Assembly: GCA_902478425.1 (NCBI GenBank)
Contig: CABSKV010000010.1
Coordinates: forward strand, 1-25,684
Reading direction: 5' to 3'
Length of the DNA: 25,684 nucleotides
DNA from: an uncultured Coriobacteriia bacterium
GTDB taxonomy: Bacteria; Actinomycetota; Coriobacteriia; Coriobacteriales; QAMH01
Shown: positions 1 to 8,501 of the stretch, one piece after another
Layout of the letters: each line of letters begins with the position of its first letter
How positions within the stretch are numbered: position 1 is the stretch's first letter
Translations under genes and position numbers: made by a program
Notes under the pieces: model-generated
Told to the model about the DNA's origin: nothing
The model's database searches: none
What the model saw: only the letters and a program-made list of their open reading frames with translations

Positions 1-432
1 GCAGAAGCGCATGACCTCGCCGTCGGTGCGACCCTTGGGGTCAAAGTCGCAGCCACCTTTGCCGCCGCCCATCGGAAGCGTGGTGAGGCTGTTCTTGAAG
101 ACCTGCTCGAAGCCGAGGAACTTGAGGATGGAGAGGTTCACGCTCGGATGCAGGCGCAGGCCGCCCTTGTAGGGGCCGATGGCGCTGTTGAACTGCACGC
201 GAAACGCACGATTGACCTGAACCTTGCCATCGTCATCGACCCACGGCACGCGGAAGGTGATGATGCGCTCGGGCTCGACGATACGCTCGAGCAAGCCTGC
301 CTTCTCGTATTCGGGATGAGCCTCGATGACGGGCTCGAGAGATTCCAGAACCTCGGTCACGGCCTGGATGAACTCCGGCTGGTCGGCATCCTTTGCCTTG
401 ACCTGTTCGATGATGCGCTGTACGTAACTCAC
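1..432 (-). CDS. gdhA: NADP-type glutamate dehydrogenase, N-terminal part (runs off window)
   Basis: The first 144 codons of a hexameric glutamate dehydrogenase, which interconverts 2-oxoglutarate plus ammonium and glutamate with NAD(P)H in the cytoplasm. The translation starts SYVQRIIEQVKAKDADQPEF and carries the family blocks ITFRVPWVDDDG, VQFNSAIGPYKGGLRLHPSV, LKFLGFEQ and LPMGGGKGG, the last including the substrate-binding Lys region. The start is GTG at 432, six bases after an AAGGAG site. The gene continues to the left of the window, so the catalytic Lys/Asp region and the Rossmann domain are not visible. It is divergent from the Fe-S protein gene at 598. Family assignment is secure; NADP preference is assumed from similarity to GdhA. 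Confidence 0.93.
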   Translation of the reverse strand, partial: MSYVQRIIEQVKAKDADQPEFIQAVTEVLESLEPVIEAHPEYEKAGLLERIVEPERIITFRVPWVDDDGKVQVNRAFRVQFNSAIGPYKGGLRLHPSVNLSILKFLGFEQVFKNSLTTLPMGGGKGGCDFDPKGRTDGEVMRFC

Positions 433-464
433 GGTTTTCTCCTTGTCTATGACGGGACGCGTGC

Positions 465-493
465 ATTATAGGTTTTGAAGTTCCCATAACGTC
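465..493 (-). promoter_or_regulatory. Probable gdhA promoter
   Basis: On the minus strand a perfect TATAAT (plus 465-470) lies 33 bases before the gdhA GTG. The -35 is weak: GACGTT at a 17-base spacing. The poor -35 suggests activator dependence or an inexact -35 call. Confidence 0.5.
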
Positions 494-524
494 ACCGAAT
501 TAATGAAATAGAAACAATCGCGGA

Positions 525-553
525 ATGTGCCAGGGGGCGGACCCGAGGCACAT
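525..553. promoter_or_regulatory. Inverted repeat in the gdhA / Fe-S protein divergent region
   Basis: Arms ATGTGCC (525-531) and GGCACAT (547-553) are a perfect 7-bp inverted repeat. An inner GGG/CCC pairing makes a hairpin possible. It lies 45 bases before the ATG at 598, so it could be an operator or a structured leader for the four-gene plus-strand run. No T-run follows, so a terminator is unlikely. Confidence 0.35.
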
Positions 554-597
554 CCTGCGTGGTAAGCTTGCATGACATACTGTTTTGAGGAGGAACC

Positions 598-1797
598 ATG
601 AGTCTGCTCGAATCTTCCAACGAGTACTGGGAATTCCTGGGCCAGTGCACCCAGTGCGGGCATTGCACGCAAGCCTGCGAGTCGCTCACCACGGCTGACA
701 TGACGCTCGGCGATATCGCCAAGGCCCTGCTGGATGCCCAGCGCAACGCGTCGACGGCAGAGGAGCTTGCCGCCGAGCTTGCAAGCGACCCGCAACTCAC
801 CCAGGCGGTACGCGGCTGCTTCTTCTGCACCACCTGCAAGAACACCTGCTTCGCGCACAACGACGTCTCCTCGCTCATATACCACGCGCGCGACGATTAC
901 CAGAAGCTCGGGCTCATTCCCCGTAACACCTACTCGAGCGTCGAGGTCGACAAGGAATGGGATATCTTCACGGCCTATCGCGCCATCCACGGCATCGACC
1001 TCACCGACCTCACCCGTCACATCAAGACCGAGACCCACGATGCGGCCACCGATTGCAAGGTCGCGTTCTTCCCCGGCTGCTCGCTCGCCGCCTATGCCCC
1101 CGAGCTCACGCGCGAGATATTCGAGACCCTCGACGAGCTGGGCGGCAAGGCGACGATGATTGACCACTGCTGCGGCTCGCCCCTCAAGAGCGCCGGCTTC
1201 TTCGACCGCGCCGAGGCGCTCTGCGACCGCTGCTGCGATGAGATCGCGTCTTCGGGCGCAAGCACGCTCGTCTGCGTGTGCCCCGGCTGCAAGAACGCCA
1301 TGCAAGCTGCCCTCGACCGCAACGGCATGGACGTGCGCGCCATAAGCCTCTCGGCGTTTCTCCTCGAGCATGGCTTCACGCCCAAGCACCCGCTTCCCGA
1401 AGGCAGCTACTGCATGTCGAAGGCCTGCCAGGACCGAGATGGCAGCTGCCTGGACGCCACCTTGGAAGTCCTCGGCCTAGACGGGGATACCGTCGAGATC
1501 TTCCACGGCTGCTGCGGAGCCGGCGGAGCGGTGAACTCGTTCGAACCCGAGCGCGTGGACGCGCAGACCGAGGTGAAGCTCTCGTTCGCGCCCGAGGGCT
1601 CGACCGTCGTCACCATGTGCCCCACCTGCACCTATACCTATGCCTTCTACTTGATGGGGCATCCGCGCGAGCTAGGCAACAAGCACTACGCCGAGCTCCT
1701 CTTCGATTCGCAAATCGACTGGGATCTGGTCTTCGCGCAACTCCAGAGCATGTGGACGGGCGAATACGGCCCGTGGCTTTCGCAGGTCTTCGCGTAA
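598..1797 (+). CDS. HdrD/GlpC-like (Fe-S)-binding protein with two CCG domains
   Basis: A 399-aa soluble iron-sulfur protein. It has two ferredoxin-type [4Fe-4S] motifs at residues 17-27 (C17-x2-C20-x2-C23-x3-C27) and 74-84 (C74, C77, C80, C84). Two cysteine-rich CCG domains follow: FFPGCSLAAY near 157 with HCCGS near 190, then VCVCPGCKNA and HGCCGAGG near 300. This is the architecture of heterodisulfide reductase subunit D, GlpC and related electron-transfer proteins. There is no transmembrane segment, so it is probably a cytoplasmic partner. A GAGGAGG ribosome site precedes the ATG. The FAD oxidoreductase starts three bases after its stop, which suggests a two-protein redox module. The electron acceptor or disulfide substrate is unknown; methanogen-type heterodisulfide reduction is not implied. 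Confidence 0.85.
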   Translation: MSLLESSNEYWEFLGQCTQCGHCTQACESLTTADMTLGDIAKALLDAQRNASTAEELAAELASDPQLTQAVRGCFFCTTCKNTCFAHNDVSSLIYHARDDYQKLGLIPRNTYSSVEVDKEWDIFTAYRAIHGIDLTDLTRHIKTETHDAATDCKVAFFPGCSLAAYAPELTREIFETLDELGGKATMIDHCCGSPLKSAGFFDRAEALCDRCCDEIASSGASTLVCVCPGCKNAMQAALDRNGMDVRAISLSAFLLEHGFTPKHPLPEGSYCMSKACQDRDGSCLDATLEVLGLDGDTVEIFHGCCGAGGAVNSFEPERVDAQTEVKLSFAPEGSTVVTMCPTCTYTYAFYLMGHPRELGNKHYAELLFDSQIDWDLVFAQLQSMWTGEYGPWLSQVFA

Positions 1798-1800
1798 GGG

Positions 1801-3087
1801 ATGGTGACGAGCATGAACGCACACGAGATGACAAACGACGCGCCTGTCGCCATCATCGGCTTTGGCGCGGCCGGCTTCAACGCTGCCGTCGGTCTGCGCA
1901 CAGGCGGCTATACCGGCCCCATACGCGTGTTCTCGGATATCGAGACCCTCCCCTACAGCCCCATCCTCACCTCCTATTACGCTGGCGGCGAGCTGAGCTA
2001 CGAGGAGTGCTTCCCGTGGAGCCAGGCGGAAATCGACGAGCTCGGACTCGAGGTCATACAGGAGGGCCCCGTGACCAGGCTCGACACCAGGGAACACCTC
2101 GTCTTCACGGAGCATGGCTCCTATCCGTACTCCAAATGCGTCATCGCCTCGGGCTCCGTCCCCACGCCCGTGGGCTTTCCGCGCGATTGTGGCTATAGTC
2201 CGCTCATGCTGCGCACGATGGACGACGCCGAGCGCCTGAAGGATGCCATCACGAACCCCGGCTGCTCGCGCATGCTCGTGAGCGGCACCTCGATGGTCTC
2301 GCTCAAGACCGTCGAAGCCTGCCTCAACCGCGACGTCGAGGTCACGCTCGTCGGCATCATGGACCACGTGCTCGACATGAACGCGCTGCCCGAGGCCGCC
2401 GAGCGCTTCGAGCGGGGCCTGACGGCGCAGGGCGTCACGCTTAGGCTCTCCAACCCCATCAAGGACGTGAAGGTCGTCGAGGACGCCGCCCATCCGCTCG
2501 GTCGACAGCTCGAGGTCACGTTTGCCAACGGCGACGTCGAGAGCTTCGACGAGATCTTCGTCGCGCACGGCATGCGCAACAACCTCGGCTTCGTCGAGGA
2601 GGGCTCGCTTGCCCTCGATCGTGGCATCATCGTCGACGAGTTCATGCGCTCGAGCGACCCGGACGTATACGCCGCCGGCGACGTGGTGCAGGGCACCGAG
2701 CTCATCAGCGGCGACAAGCGCATCGTCGGCATCTGGAAGAACGCCGCCCTGCAGGGTGCCTGCGCGGGCAGGGCAATCGCCGCCGAGCTCGCGGGCAAGA
2801 CACCGGAGTGCCCCTGCGCCGAATCGCTCGCGATGAACACGATCGCCGTGCGCGGGACGCTCTTCATCTCGGCGGGCACCATCCAGCTCGACGACGACAG
2901 CCATGTCGAGGTCGAGGAAGGCGACGTCATGACCGTCGTGCGCATCTTCGAGGGCGAGGGTGACGCGCGGCGCCTCGTCGGCTTCAACATCACCTGCGAT
3001 GTCGACGAGCCGGGCGGCGATGCCTACGACCTGGGTGCCATACTCACCATGCGCGTGCGCGACGACTGCACCCGAACGGGGAAATGA
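1801..3087 (+). CDS. FAD-dependent pyridine-nucleotide-disulfide-type oxidoreductase
   Basis: A 428-aa flavoprotein. The N-terminal FAD Rossmann motif is VAIIGFGAAGFNAA (residues 16-29) and the second FAD motif is DPDVYAAGDVV near 300, as in NADH oxidase and nitrite or rubredoxin reductases. The place where the NAD(P) glycine motif should be reads SGTSMVS (161-167) rather than GxGxxG, so NAD(P)H binding may be altered or lost. No CxxxxC or single active-site Cys resembling disulfide reductases was seen. It probably exchanges electrons with the preceding HdrD-like protein. ATG at 1801 lies three bases after the upstream stop; an in-frame ATG at 1813 has AAGGGA about 11 bases upstream and is an alternative start. 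The stop overlaps an inverted repeat at 3082-3116. Confidence 0.82.
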   Translation: MVTSMNAHEMTNDAPVAIIGFGAAGFNAAVGLRTGGYTGPIRVFSDIETLPYSPILTSYYAGGELSYEECFPWSQAEIDELGLEVIQEGPVTRLDTREHLVFTEHGSYPYSKCVIASGSVPTPVGFPRDCGYSPLMLRTMDDAERLKDAITNPGCSRMLVSGTSMVSLKTVEACLNRDVEVTLVGIMDHVLDMNALPEAAERFERGLTAQGVTLRLSNPIKDVKVVEDAAHPLGRQLEVTFANGDVESFDEIFVAHGMRNNLGFVEEGSLALDRGIIVDEFMRSSDPDVYAAGDVVQGTELISGDKRIVGIWKNAALQGACAGRAIAAELAGKTPECPCAESLAMNTIAVRGTLFISAGTIQLDDDSHVEVEEGDVMTVVRIFEGEGDARRLVGFNITCDVDEPGGDAYDLGAILTMRVRDDCTRTGK

Positions 3088-3116
3088 GACAACGAGACTG
3101 AGCGTTTGTCTCATTT
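3082..3116. repeat. TGAGACAA palindrome, copy 1
   Basis: Arms AAATGAGACAA (3082-3092) and TTGTCTCATTT (3106-3116) form a perfect 11-bp inverted repeat with a 13-base loop. The left arm contains the TGA stop of the oxidoreductase. The copy ends 18 bases before the symporter ATG. Related copies occur at 5458-5490 and 20030-20071. It could serve as a weak intra-operon terminator (TTTTAT follows), an operator, or a dispersed repeat. Confidence 0.6.
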
Positions 3117-3134
3117 TATAGAGAGGGATGAGAG

Positions 3135-4568
3135 ATGACCGAGAAGAAGCGCCGCTTCAACCTGACCACCTGGATACTCATATCACTTGTCGCCGGTATT
3201 ATCGTGGGCCTCGTATGCAGCTATCTCATACCTGCGGGCTCCGTCGTCGATGACGTCTTCATCGAGGGCATATGCTACGTATGTGGCCAGTGGTTCGTGC
3301 GTCTCATGCAGATGCTCGTCGTGCCGCTCGTCTTCTGCTCGATCGTGTGCGGTGCCGCATCCATGAGCGACCCGAAGATGCTCGGCAAGGTCGGTGTCGG
3401 CACCATCGCCATCTACCTGCTCACCACCGCCCTGGCCGTCATCATCGCCATCATGCTCGCCGAGGTGTGCAAGCCGGGCGTGGGCCTGGACATGGCAGCC
3501 ATCGTCGCCGTCGAACCGAGTGCCACGACCACCGAGCAGACCTTCGCCGACATGCTCATCAACATCATCCCCAAGAACGTCGTTGCCGCGATGAACAACG
3601 GCGACATGCTCCCCATCATCTTCTTCGCCCTCATGCTCGGCTTCATCCTGGGCCGCCTCGGCAAGAAGGTCGCCACGGTGAACCGCTTCTTCACGCAGTT
3701 CAACGCCATCATGATGAAGATGATCGGTGTCATCCTGCGCGTGGCCCCCATCGGCATCTTCTGCCTCATCACGCGCACCTTCTGCAACCTGGGCATCTCG
3801 GGTGTGCTGCCGATGGTCAAGTTCATCGGCACGGTGTACCTGGGCCTGGCCGTGCAGTTGCTCGTCGTGTACATGCTCATCCTGTTCATCGGCACGCGAC
3901 TCAACCCCTTCCACTTCCTGCATAAGTTCTGGCCGGTCATGGCATTCGCATTTTCCACGAGCTCGAGCAACGCGACCATCCCGCTCAACATGGAGACGCT
4001 CGAGAAGAAGGTCGGCGTGGACAATCGCGTCGCGTCGTTCACCATCCCGCTGGGTGCGACCATCAACATGGACGGCACCGCCATCATGCAGGGCGCGGCG
4101 GTCGTCTTCATCGCTCAGGCCTTCGGCATCGACCTGTCCATCGCGGCACTCGTCACCGTCGTGCTCACGGCCGTAACGGCCTCCATCGGCACGGCGGGTG
4201 TTCCCGGCGTGGGCACTATCATGCTCGCGATGGTCTTCGATTCCATCGGCCTTCCCGCCGAGGGCGTCGCGATGATCATGGGCATCGACCGCATCCTCGA
4301 CATGGGCCGCACCGCCATCAACATCACCGGCGACGCCGTGGTCACGACCGTCATGGCAAACGTCGTCGGTCTGCTCGACAAGGACGTCTTCAAGAACAAG
4401 GATTACGGGGCCATCGACGAATCCGACCTGGATGCGCCGACCGATCCCGTCGATTACGACGAGTTCACCGAACACGGCGACCCGACCGAGGTCGGCGAGC
4501 AAGGCGAGCCCGACCGCTTCAAGGACATGGAGTACCCGACCGTAGGCAAGGGAGCAGACGATGAGTAA
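3135..4568 (+). CDS. Dicarboxylate/amino acid:cation symporter (SDF family)
   Basis: A 477-aa inner-membrane carrier of the DAACS family (GltP/DctA type), which moves glutamate, aspartate or C4-dicarboxylates with Na+ or H+. The hydrophobic profile begins at residue 10. Family signatures are SSSNATIPLNM near 276 (serine-rich re-entrant loop HP1), IPLGATINMDGTAI with the canonical NMDGT around 311-315, and DRILDMGRTAINITGDAVVT, which carries the substrate-coordinating Asp/Arg/Asn region of TM8. The C-terminal 60 residues are an unusually acidic soluble tail. A GAGAGGGATGAG site precedes the ATG. The gene overlaps the next one by eight bases, so it is likely co-translated with the hydrolase. 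Exact substrate is not deducible. Confidence 0.9.
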   Translation: MTEKKRRFNLTTWILISLVAGIIVGLVCSYLIPAGSVVDDVFIEGICYVCGQWFVRLMQMLVVPLVFCSIVCGAASMSDPKMLGKVGVGTIAIYLLTTALAVIIAIMLAEVCKPGVGLDMAAIVAVEPSATTTEQTFADMLINIIPKNVVAAMNNGDMLPIIFFALMLGFILGRLGKKVATVNRFFTQFNAIMMKMIGVILRVAPIGIFCLITRTFCNLGISGVLPMVKFIGTVYLGLAVQLLVVYMLILFIGTRLNPFHFLHKFWPVMAFAFSTSSSNATIPLNMETLEKKVGVDNRVASFTIPLGATINMDGTAIMQGAAVVFIAQAFGIDLSIAALVTVVLTAVTASIGTAGVPGVGTIMLAMVFDSIGLPAEGVAMIMGIDRILDMGRTAINITGDAVVTTVMANVVGLLDKDVFKNKDYGAIDESDLDAPTDPVDYDEFTEHGDPTEVGEQGEPDRFKDMEYPTVGKGADDE

Positions 4569-5385
4569 TTTCCAGGTGCAGGACCTTACGCTCGAGCACG
4601 ACGCCAAGAGCATCTTCGGGCAAATGTATCGTCCCGACGAGGCCACGGATGGCAAACGCGTACCGCTCATGATCTGCGCCCATGGTTTCGGGGGCAACCA
4701 CGAGTCGTGCGAGGCATACGCGCGCGAGCTGGCGCGACGCGGATATGCCGCCTATTGCTTCGACTTTTGCGGGGCGACTAACTCGAAGTCGAGCGGCACG
4801 GTTCACGACATGACCATCTTCACCGAGCAGCAGGACATGGAAGACGTCTACGACGAGCTTGCCAAGCTGTCCTACGTCGACCTCAACAACGTGTTCCTGT
4901 TCGGCATGAGCATGGGTGGTGCCGTGGCATCGCTCGTCGCCGCGAACAAGAGCAACGTCATCAAGGGCCTCATACTGCTCTACCCCGCCTTCAGCATTCC
5001 CGGTGACATACGCCGGGCGTGGCCCAATCGCGAGGAGTTCCCCGAGACCTTCGGCATCTTCAACGCCGAGGTCGGTCGAGCCTTCATCGAGGCCATCTAC
5101 GATTTCGATTTCTACGACGTCATCGACAAGTATGCCGGCCCCGTACTCATCTTGCACGGCATGAGCGACGACATCGTGGCCTCGGGCTATTCGGTGCGCG
5201 CTGTCAACATCTACCCGCGCGCGAACCTCGAGCTCATCGGCGAAGTCGGGCATGGCTTCACGGGCGGCGCCTTCAAGTACGCCGTGCGCAAGATCGTCGG
5301 CTTCCTCGACGAAGAGGCCGACCTGCCCGACGAGTCAGGCCTCGACGGAGACCTGAACTTCAAGGGCGGCGGGATGTTCGGCTAA
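4561..5385 (+). CDS. Alpha/beta hydrolase (serine aminopeptidase / esterase type)
   Basis: A 274-aa cytoplasmic alpha/beta hydrolase. Visible elements are the oxyanion-hole HGFGG at 41-45, the nucleophile elbow GMSMGG with Ser117, an acid candidate at Asp203/Asp204 in HGMSDD, and the catalytic His231 in VGHGFTGG. The order and spacing fit the S33 / dienelactone-hydrolase superfamily. The ATG lies inside the 3' end of the symporter gene (8-base overlap). A hydrolase co-translated with an importer suggests it cleaves an ester or amide of the imported compound, but this is inference. No signal peptide. Confidence 0.85.
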   Translation: MSNFQVQDLTLEHDAKSIFGQMYRPDEATDGKRVPLMICAHGFGGNHESCEAYARELARRGYAAYCFDFCGATNSKSSGTVHDMTIFTEQQDMEDVYDELAKLSYVDLNNVFLFGMSMGGAVASLVAANKSNVIKGLILLYPAFSIPGDIRRAWPNREEFPETFGIFNAEVGRAFIEAIYDFDFYDVIDKYAGPVLILHGMSDDIVASGYSVRAVNIYPRANLELIGEVGHGFTGGAFKYAVRKIVGFLDEEADLPDESGLDGDLNFKGGGMFG

Positions 5386-5421
5386 GCGCAACGCGGGCTT
5401 GCTTTCGCACCCGATGCGCTT
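5384..5421 (+). terminator. Hairpin at the end of the plus-strand four-gene run
   Basis: Arms AAGCGCA (5384-5390, starting within the hydrolase stop codon) and TGCGCTT (5415-5421) pair, with a possible inner CGGG/CCCG. No T-run follows, so this is at best a U-less terminator of the kind common in high-GC actinobacteria. Confidence 0.35.
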
Positions 5422-5457
5422 AACCTCCCAAGTAATTTATCTTAGTGGCAGCTATTA

Positions 5458-5490
5458 AGACAAAACCGCCCCGGCGACATTTGTCTCATT
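5458..5490. repeat. TGAGACAA palindrome, copy 2
   Basis: AGACAAA (5458-5464) and TTTGTCT (5480-5486, followed by CATT) are inverted, with a CCG-CCC-CGG core in the loop. The right arm overlaps the lutC stop codon. It sits between convergent genes and may end transcription of one or both. It shares the TTGTCTCATT arm with copies 1 and 3. Confidence 0.5.
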
Positions 5491-6223
5491 AGGCTAGGCT
5501 GTGCAAGCCACGCCCCTCGATGATGACGTAGTGCACGGCCATCGGGCCATGCACGCCCTCGACGCGCACGAGCTCGATATCGGCCGTCGCTGACGGACCG
5601 CTGATGAAGCAGATCTGCGAGGGCAGCTTGTCGCCGTTCGGCGCGCCTTCCTCGTCGAGCTCGGCAAGCCAATCGCCCATGGTCGCCTTCACGTCGGCGG
5701 CGTTGACGATCGCGATGTGCACCGGCGGCAGCAAGCTGATGGCACGCCCGCAATTCTCGTCGCAGAGCTGGACGATGGTGCCGGTCTCGGCGATAGCACC
5801 CTTGGCAAACGTGATGCCGTAGCGAGCCGCGTTGCACGCGTCGACCATTGCGTCGCGCCCGGCAGAGGCATCCCAACGTGTGAGCTCGGTGACCTTCTTG
5901 TACTTCTCGAGCACCTCGGGGACGTCCATCTTCTCGATGCGATGGTCATCGGCAAAGACGACCGAGCCACGCTCGCCGTCGGCCTTGATGATGTCCTTGA
6001 CGACCTTGGCGACCTCGGCCGACTTGCAGCGATGCACGCCCACACGGATCTTCTCGGCCTCCTCGGCGAACATGTCGACGAGACGCGCGTGCGAAAGCCC
6101 GTCGGTACGGCGCGCAGGCGGGTTCTTCTCGTAGCCGAGGGGCTCGACGTGCTGCGGGACCTCCTCATGTCCAAGTTGCCTCGAGATGGGAGCAAGAAAG
6201 CTCTCAAGTGTCGCACGCTCCAT
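5489..6223 (-). CDS. lutC: LutC-type lactate utilization protein (LUD domain)
   Basis: A 244-aa LUD-domain protein, the third subunit of the LutABC L-lactate oxidation complex, which converts lactate to pyruvate in the cytoplasm. Diagnostic stretches are EVPQHVEPLGY near the N-terminus, GITFAKGAIAETGTIVQLCD in the middle and ICFISGPSATADIELVRVEGVHGP near the C-terminus; the last is characteristic of LutC/YkgG. The ATG at 6223 overlaps the lutB stop as TGATG. A GTG one codon earlier gives a 245-aa form with a 4-base overlap. Tight coupling with lutB and lutA supports the assignment. It ends in an intergenic palindrome. Confidence 0.9.
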   Translation of the reverse strand: MERATLESFLAPISRQLGHEEVPQHVEPLGYEKNPPARRTDGLSHARLVDMFAEEAEKIRVGVHRCKSAEVAKVVKDIIKADGERGSVVFADDHRIEKMDVPEVLEKYKKVTELTRWDASAGRDAMVDACNAARYGITFAKGAIAETGTIVQLCDENCGRAISLLPPVHIAIVNAADVKATMGDWLAELDEEGAPNGDKLPSQICFISGPSATADIELVRVEGVHGPMAVHYVIIEGRGLHSLA

Positions 6224-7710
6224 CACGCACCGCCCTTCTGGTCCTTGTCGTCATGCTCGGCCTTGCACTCCTCGGCACGGGCCGCGTTATGCTCGGCCAG
6301 CCAGGTGCGGAAGCGGTAGGGCGCGATGACGTCGAAATCACGTGATGAGGTCCAGCTGCCGAGCACCGGAATCCATGCACTGCGCTCGTCAAGCGAGGAG
6401 CCACCGCGCGTGAGGATGTTCATGACGGGACGCCCGAGGCGCATGAGCGCCATGTACAGCGGGCTACTCGACCACATAGCCTGCATGGTCTTGAAGATGG
6501 GCACTTCGACCTTGTTGTTCTTGCCCGTGTCGACGATGTTGATGCGATGCTCGCGCACGAGGTCGTGGATGGGAATCTTCACCGGGCAATGCTCGGTGCA
6601 GGCACCGCACAGCGTGCAGGCAAAGGTCATCGCCTTGGCGTTGGCCTCGCCATAGCCCACGAGCTCGGGCGTGAGCACGATGCCCATGGGGCCGGGATAG
6701 ATGGAGCCGTAGCCGTGGCCGCTGATGTGGCGATAGACCGGACAGATGTTGAGGCAGGCGCCGCAGCGGATGCAGCGCATCATCGGTTCAAATTCGGAGT
6801 TCAAAAGTTCATGGCGTCCGTTATCCATGATGATGTAATGAACTTCCGCCGGCCCGTCAAGTTCATCTTCGCGACGTGCACCGGTGTCCACGCTGAAGTA
6901 CGCCGTCATCTTTGAACCCACCGCGCTCTTGGGCAGTAGCGCCATGAAGATGTCGAGGGACTCGAGCGTGGGGACGATGCGGTCGATGCCGACGAAGACG
7001 ATCTGCACCGGCGGGAAGGTATCGACCATACGGCCGTTGCCCTCGTTGGTGACGAGCGTCACCGAGCCGGTCTCGGCCACGGCGAAGTTGCAGCCGCGTA
7101 TGCCCACCTGCGCGCTCAAGAACTCCGGGCGCAACATCTCGCGCAGGAAGTGCGTGATGTGCTCGGGGACGTTATCACCCTCGTAGCCGCAGCGCTTGCG
7201 GTAGAGCTCGGCGATGTCGTCGCGCGTGTGGTGCAGCGCGGGCACGACGATGTGCGAGGGCATGTCGCACGCCGTCTGCAGGATGTTCTCGGCGCAGTCG
7301 GTCTCGATGACGTTGACGCTTGCCTCCTCGAGCACGTGGTTGAGGCCGATTTCCTCGGTCATCATGCTCTTGGACTTGACGGCCTTGAAGGCGCCGTGGT
7401 TCTCGAAGATGTCGAGCGCCTCCCAGAGCGCCTGATTGCCCGTCGACGCGAAGTGCACGTGCACGCCGTGGTCGCTCGCGTTCTCGGCGAACTGCTTTAC
7501 GTAGTAATCGAGGTTCTTGGCGACGTGATCGCGAATGTCCATCGCCGTCGTGCGCAGCCCCTGCCAATCGGGCTCTTCCTCGACAAGCGCCTTGCGCTTC
7601 TGATAGAAGGTCTCCTGCGCCGTCTCGATTGCCTGATGCTTGAAGTCGTCCTCGATGCACTTGGCAGCGCGCTCGCGCAGGGACGCCTCGGTATCATACA
7701 GAATTGCCAT
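6223..7710 (-). CDS. lutB: LutB-type lactate utilization iron-sulfur protein
   Basis: A 495-aa protein with an N-terminal LUD domain (about 1-300, including GCNFAVAETGSVTLVTNEGN) and a C-terminal dicluster ferredoxin region with CIRCGACLNICPVY and CTLCGACTEHCPVK, i.e. two CxxCxxCxxxCP motifs for [4Fe-4S] clusters. This is the LutB/YkgF plan at slightly more than usual length. LutB carries electrons from lactate oxidation within the LutABC complex. The ATG at 7710 follows GAGGGAG at short spacing and starts three bases after lutA ends, so lutABC is a single compact transcription unit. Confidence 0.94.
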   Translation of the reverse strand: MAILYDTEASLRERAAKCIEDDFKHQAIETAQETFYQKRKALVEEEPDWQGLRTTAMDIRDHVAKNLDYYVKQFAENASDHGVHVHFASTGNQALWEALDIFENHGAFKAVKSKSMMTEEIGLNHVLEEASVNVIETDCAENILQTACDMPSHIVVPALHHTRDDIAELYRKRCGYEGDNVPEHITHFLREMLRPEFLSAQVGIRGCNFAVAETGSVTLVTNEGNGRMVDTFPPVQIVFVGIDRIVPTLESLDIFMALLPKSAVGSKMTAYFSVDTGARREDELDGPAEVHYIIMDNGRHELLNSEFEPMMRCIRCGACLNICPVYRHISGHGYGSIYPGPMGIVLTPELVGYGEANAKAMTFACTLCGACTEHCPVKIPIHDLVREHRINIVDTGKNNKVEVPIFKTMQAMWSSSPLYMALMRLGRPVMNILTRGGSSLDERSAWIPVLGSWTSSRDFDVIAPYRFRTWLAEHNAARAEECKAEHDDKDQKGGA

Positions 7711-7712
7711 GA

Positions 7713-8456
7713 CTACTCCCTCGCATCCAGGATCTGGGCGATGTGCATGACGCGGATATCGCGGTCAAGCGCACCTTGCGTACGCAGGCGGCCAAGCGCG
7801 CCCTTGATGTTCATGAGGCAGGGCACGTCGGCACCGCATACGACATCGGCACCCGTCTCGATGATGGTCTCGCACTTCTCCTTGACGATCTCGGCCGAGA
7901 TCTCGGGCTCCTTGAACGAGAAGGTGCCGCCGAAGCCGCAGCAGCGCTCGGCGTGCACCATCTCGATGTATTCGAGGCCATCGACGGCCTTGAGCAGCTG
8001 CAGAGGCGCTTCCTCGATGCCGAGGAAGCGGGTGACGTGACAGCTCTTGTGATAGGTGACCTTGTGATGGAAGCTCGCGCCCACATCGGTCGTGTGCAGT
8101 TGGTTGACGATGAAGTCGGTGAACTCGAACATGCGCGGACGAATGCGCTCGAGCTTGTGCAGGTACTCCGCATCATCGAGCACCGTGGGGTAATCGTTGA
8201 TGATGGCGTTCATGCACGAGCCGGCGAGCGAGACGATCGTCTCGTATTGGTCGAGATCGTACGCGTCGAGAATGTTCTTGGCGACGGGTATGGTCTCCTT
8301 GGCGTAGCCCGAATTGAGAAGACCCTGACCGCAGCAGACCTGCTCTTCGGGCATCTCGACCTCGCAGCCGAGCCGCTCGAGCACGTTGACTGCCGCGATG
8401 CCGATCTCGGGGTAGAACATGTCGACCATGCAGCCGGGGAAAAACGCGATTTTCAT
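7713..8456 (-). CDS. lutA: LutA-type (Fe-S)-binding lactate utilization protein
   Basis: A 247-aa protein with two CCG domains: MKIAFFPGCMVDMFYP at the N-terminus, then EQVCCGQGLLNSGY, GSCMN, a second domain with TYHKSCHVTRFLG, and ERCCGFGGTFSF. This matches LutA/YkgE in length and motif order. The start is placed at MKIAFFPGC (8456), because upstream in-frame codons lack family similarity; a GGAGGGAG site lies 10-12 bases upstream. First gene of lutABC, divergent from sstT. LutA, LutB and LutC together oxidise L-lactate without the flavin LldD-type enzyme. Confidence 0.92.
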   Translation of the reverse strand: MKIAFFPGCMVDMFYPEIGIAAVNVLERLGCEVEMPEEQVCCGQGLLNSGYAKETIPVAKNILDAYDLDQYETIVSLAGSCMNAIINDYPTVLDDAEYLHKLERIRPRMFEFTDFIVNQLHTTDVGASFHHKVTYHKSCHVTRFLGIEEAPLQLLKAVDGLEYIEMVHAERCCGFGGTFSFKEPEISAEIVKEKCETIIETGADVVCGADVPCLMNIKGALGRLRTQGALDRDIRVMHIAQILDARE

Positions 8457-8501
8457 GCGCTTCGCTCTCCCTCCAGTAATTGTCATGAGGCGTTGTGCTC
8501 C

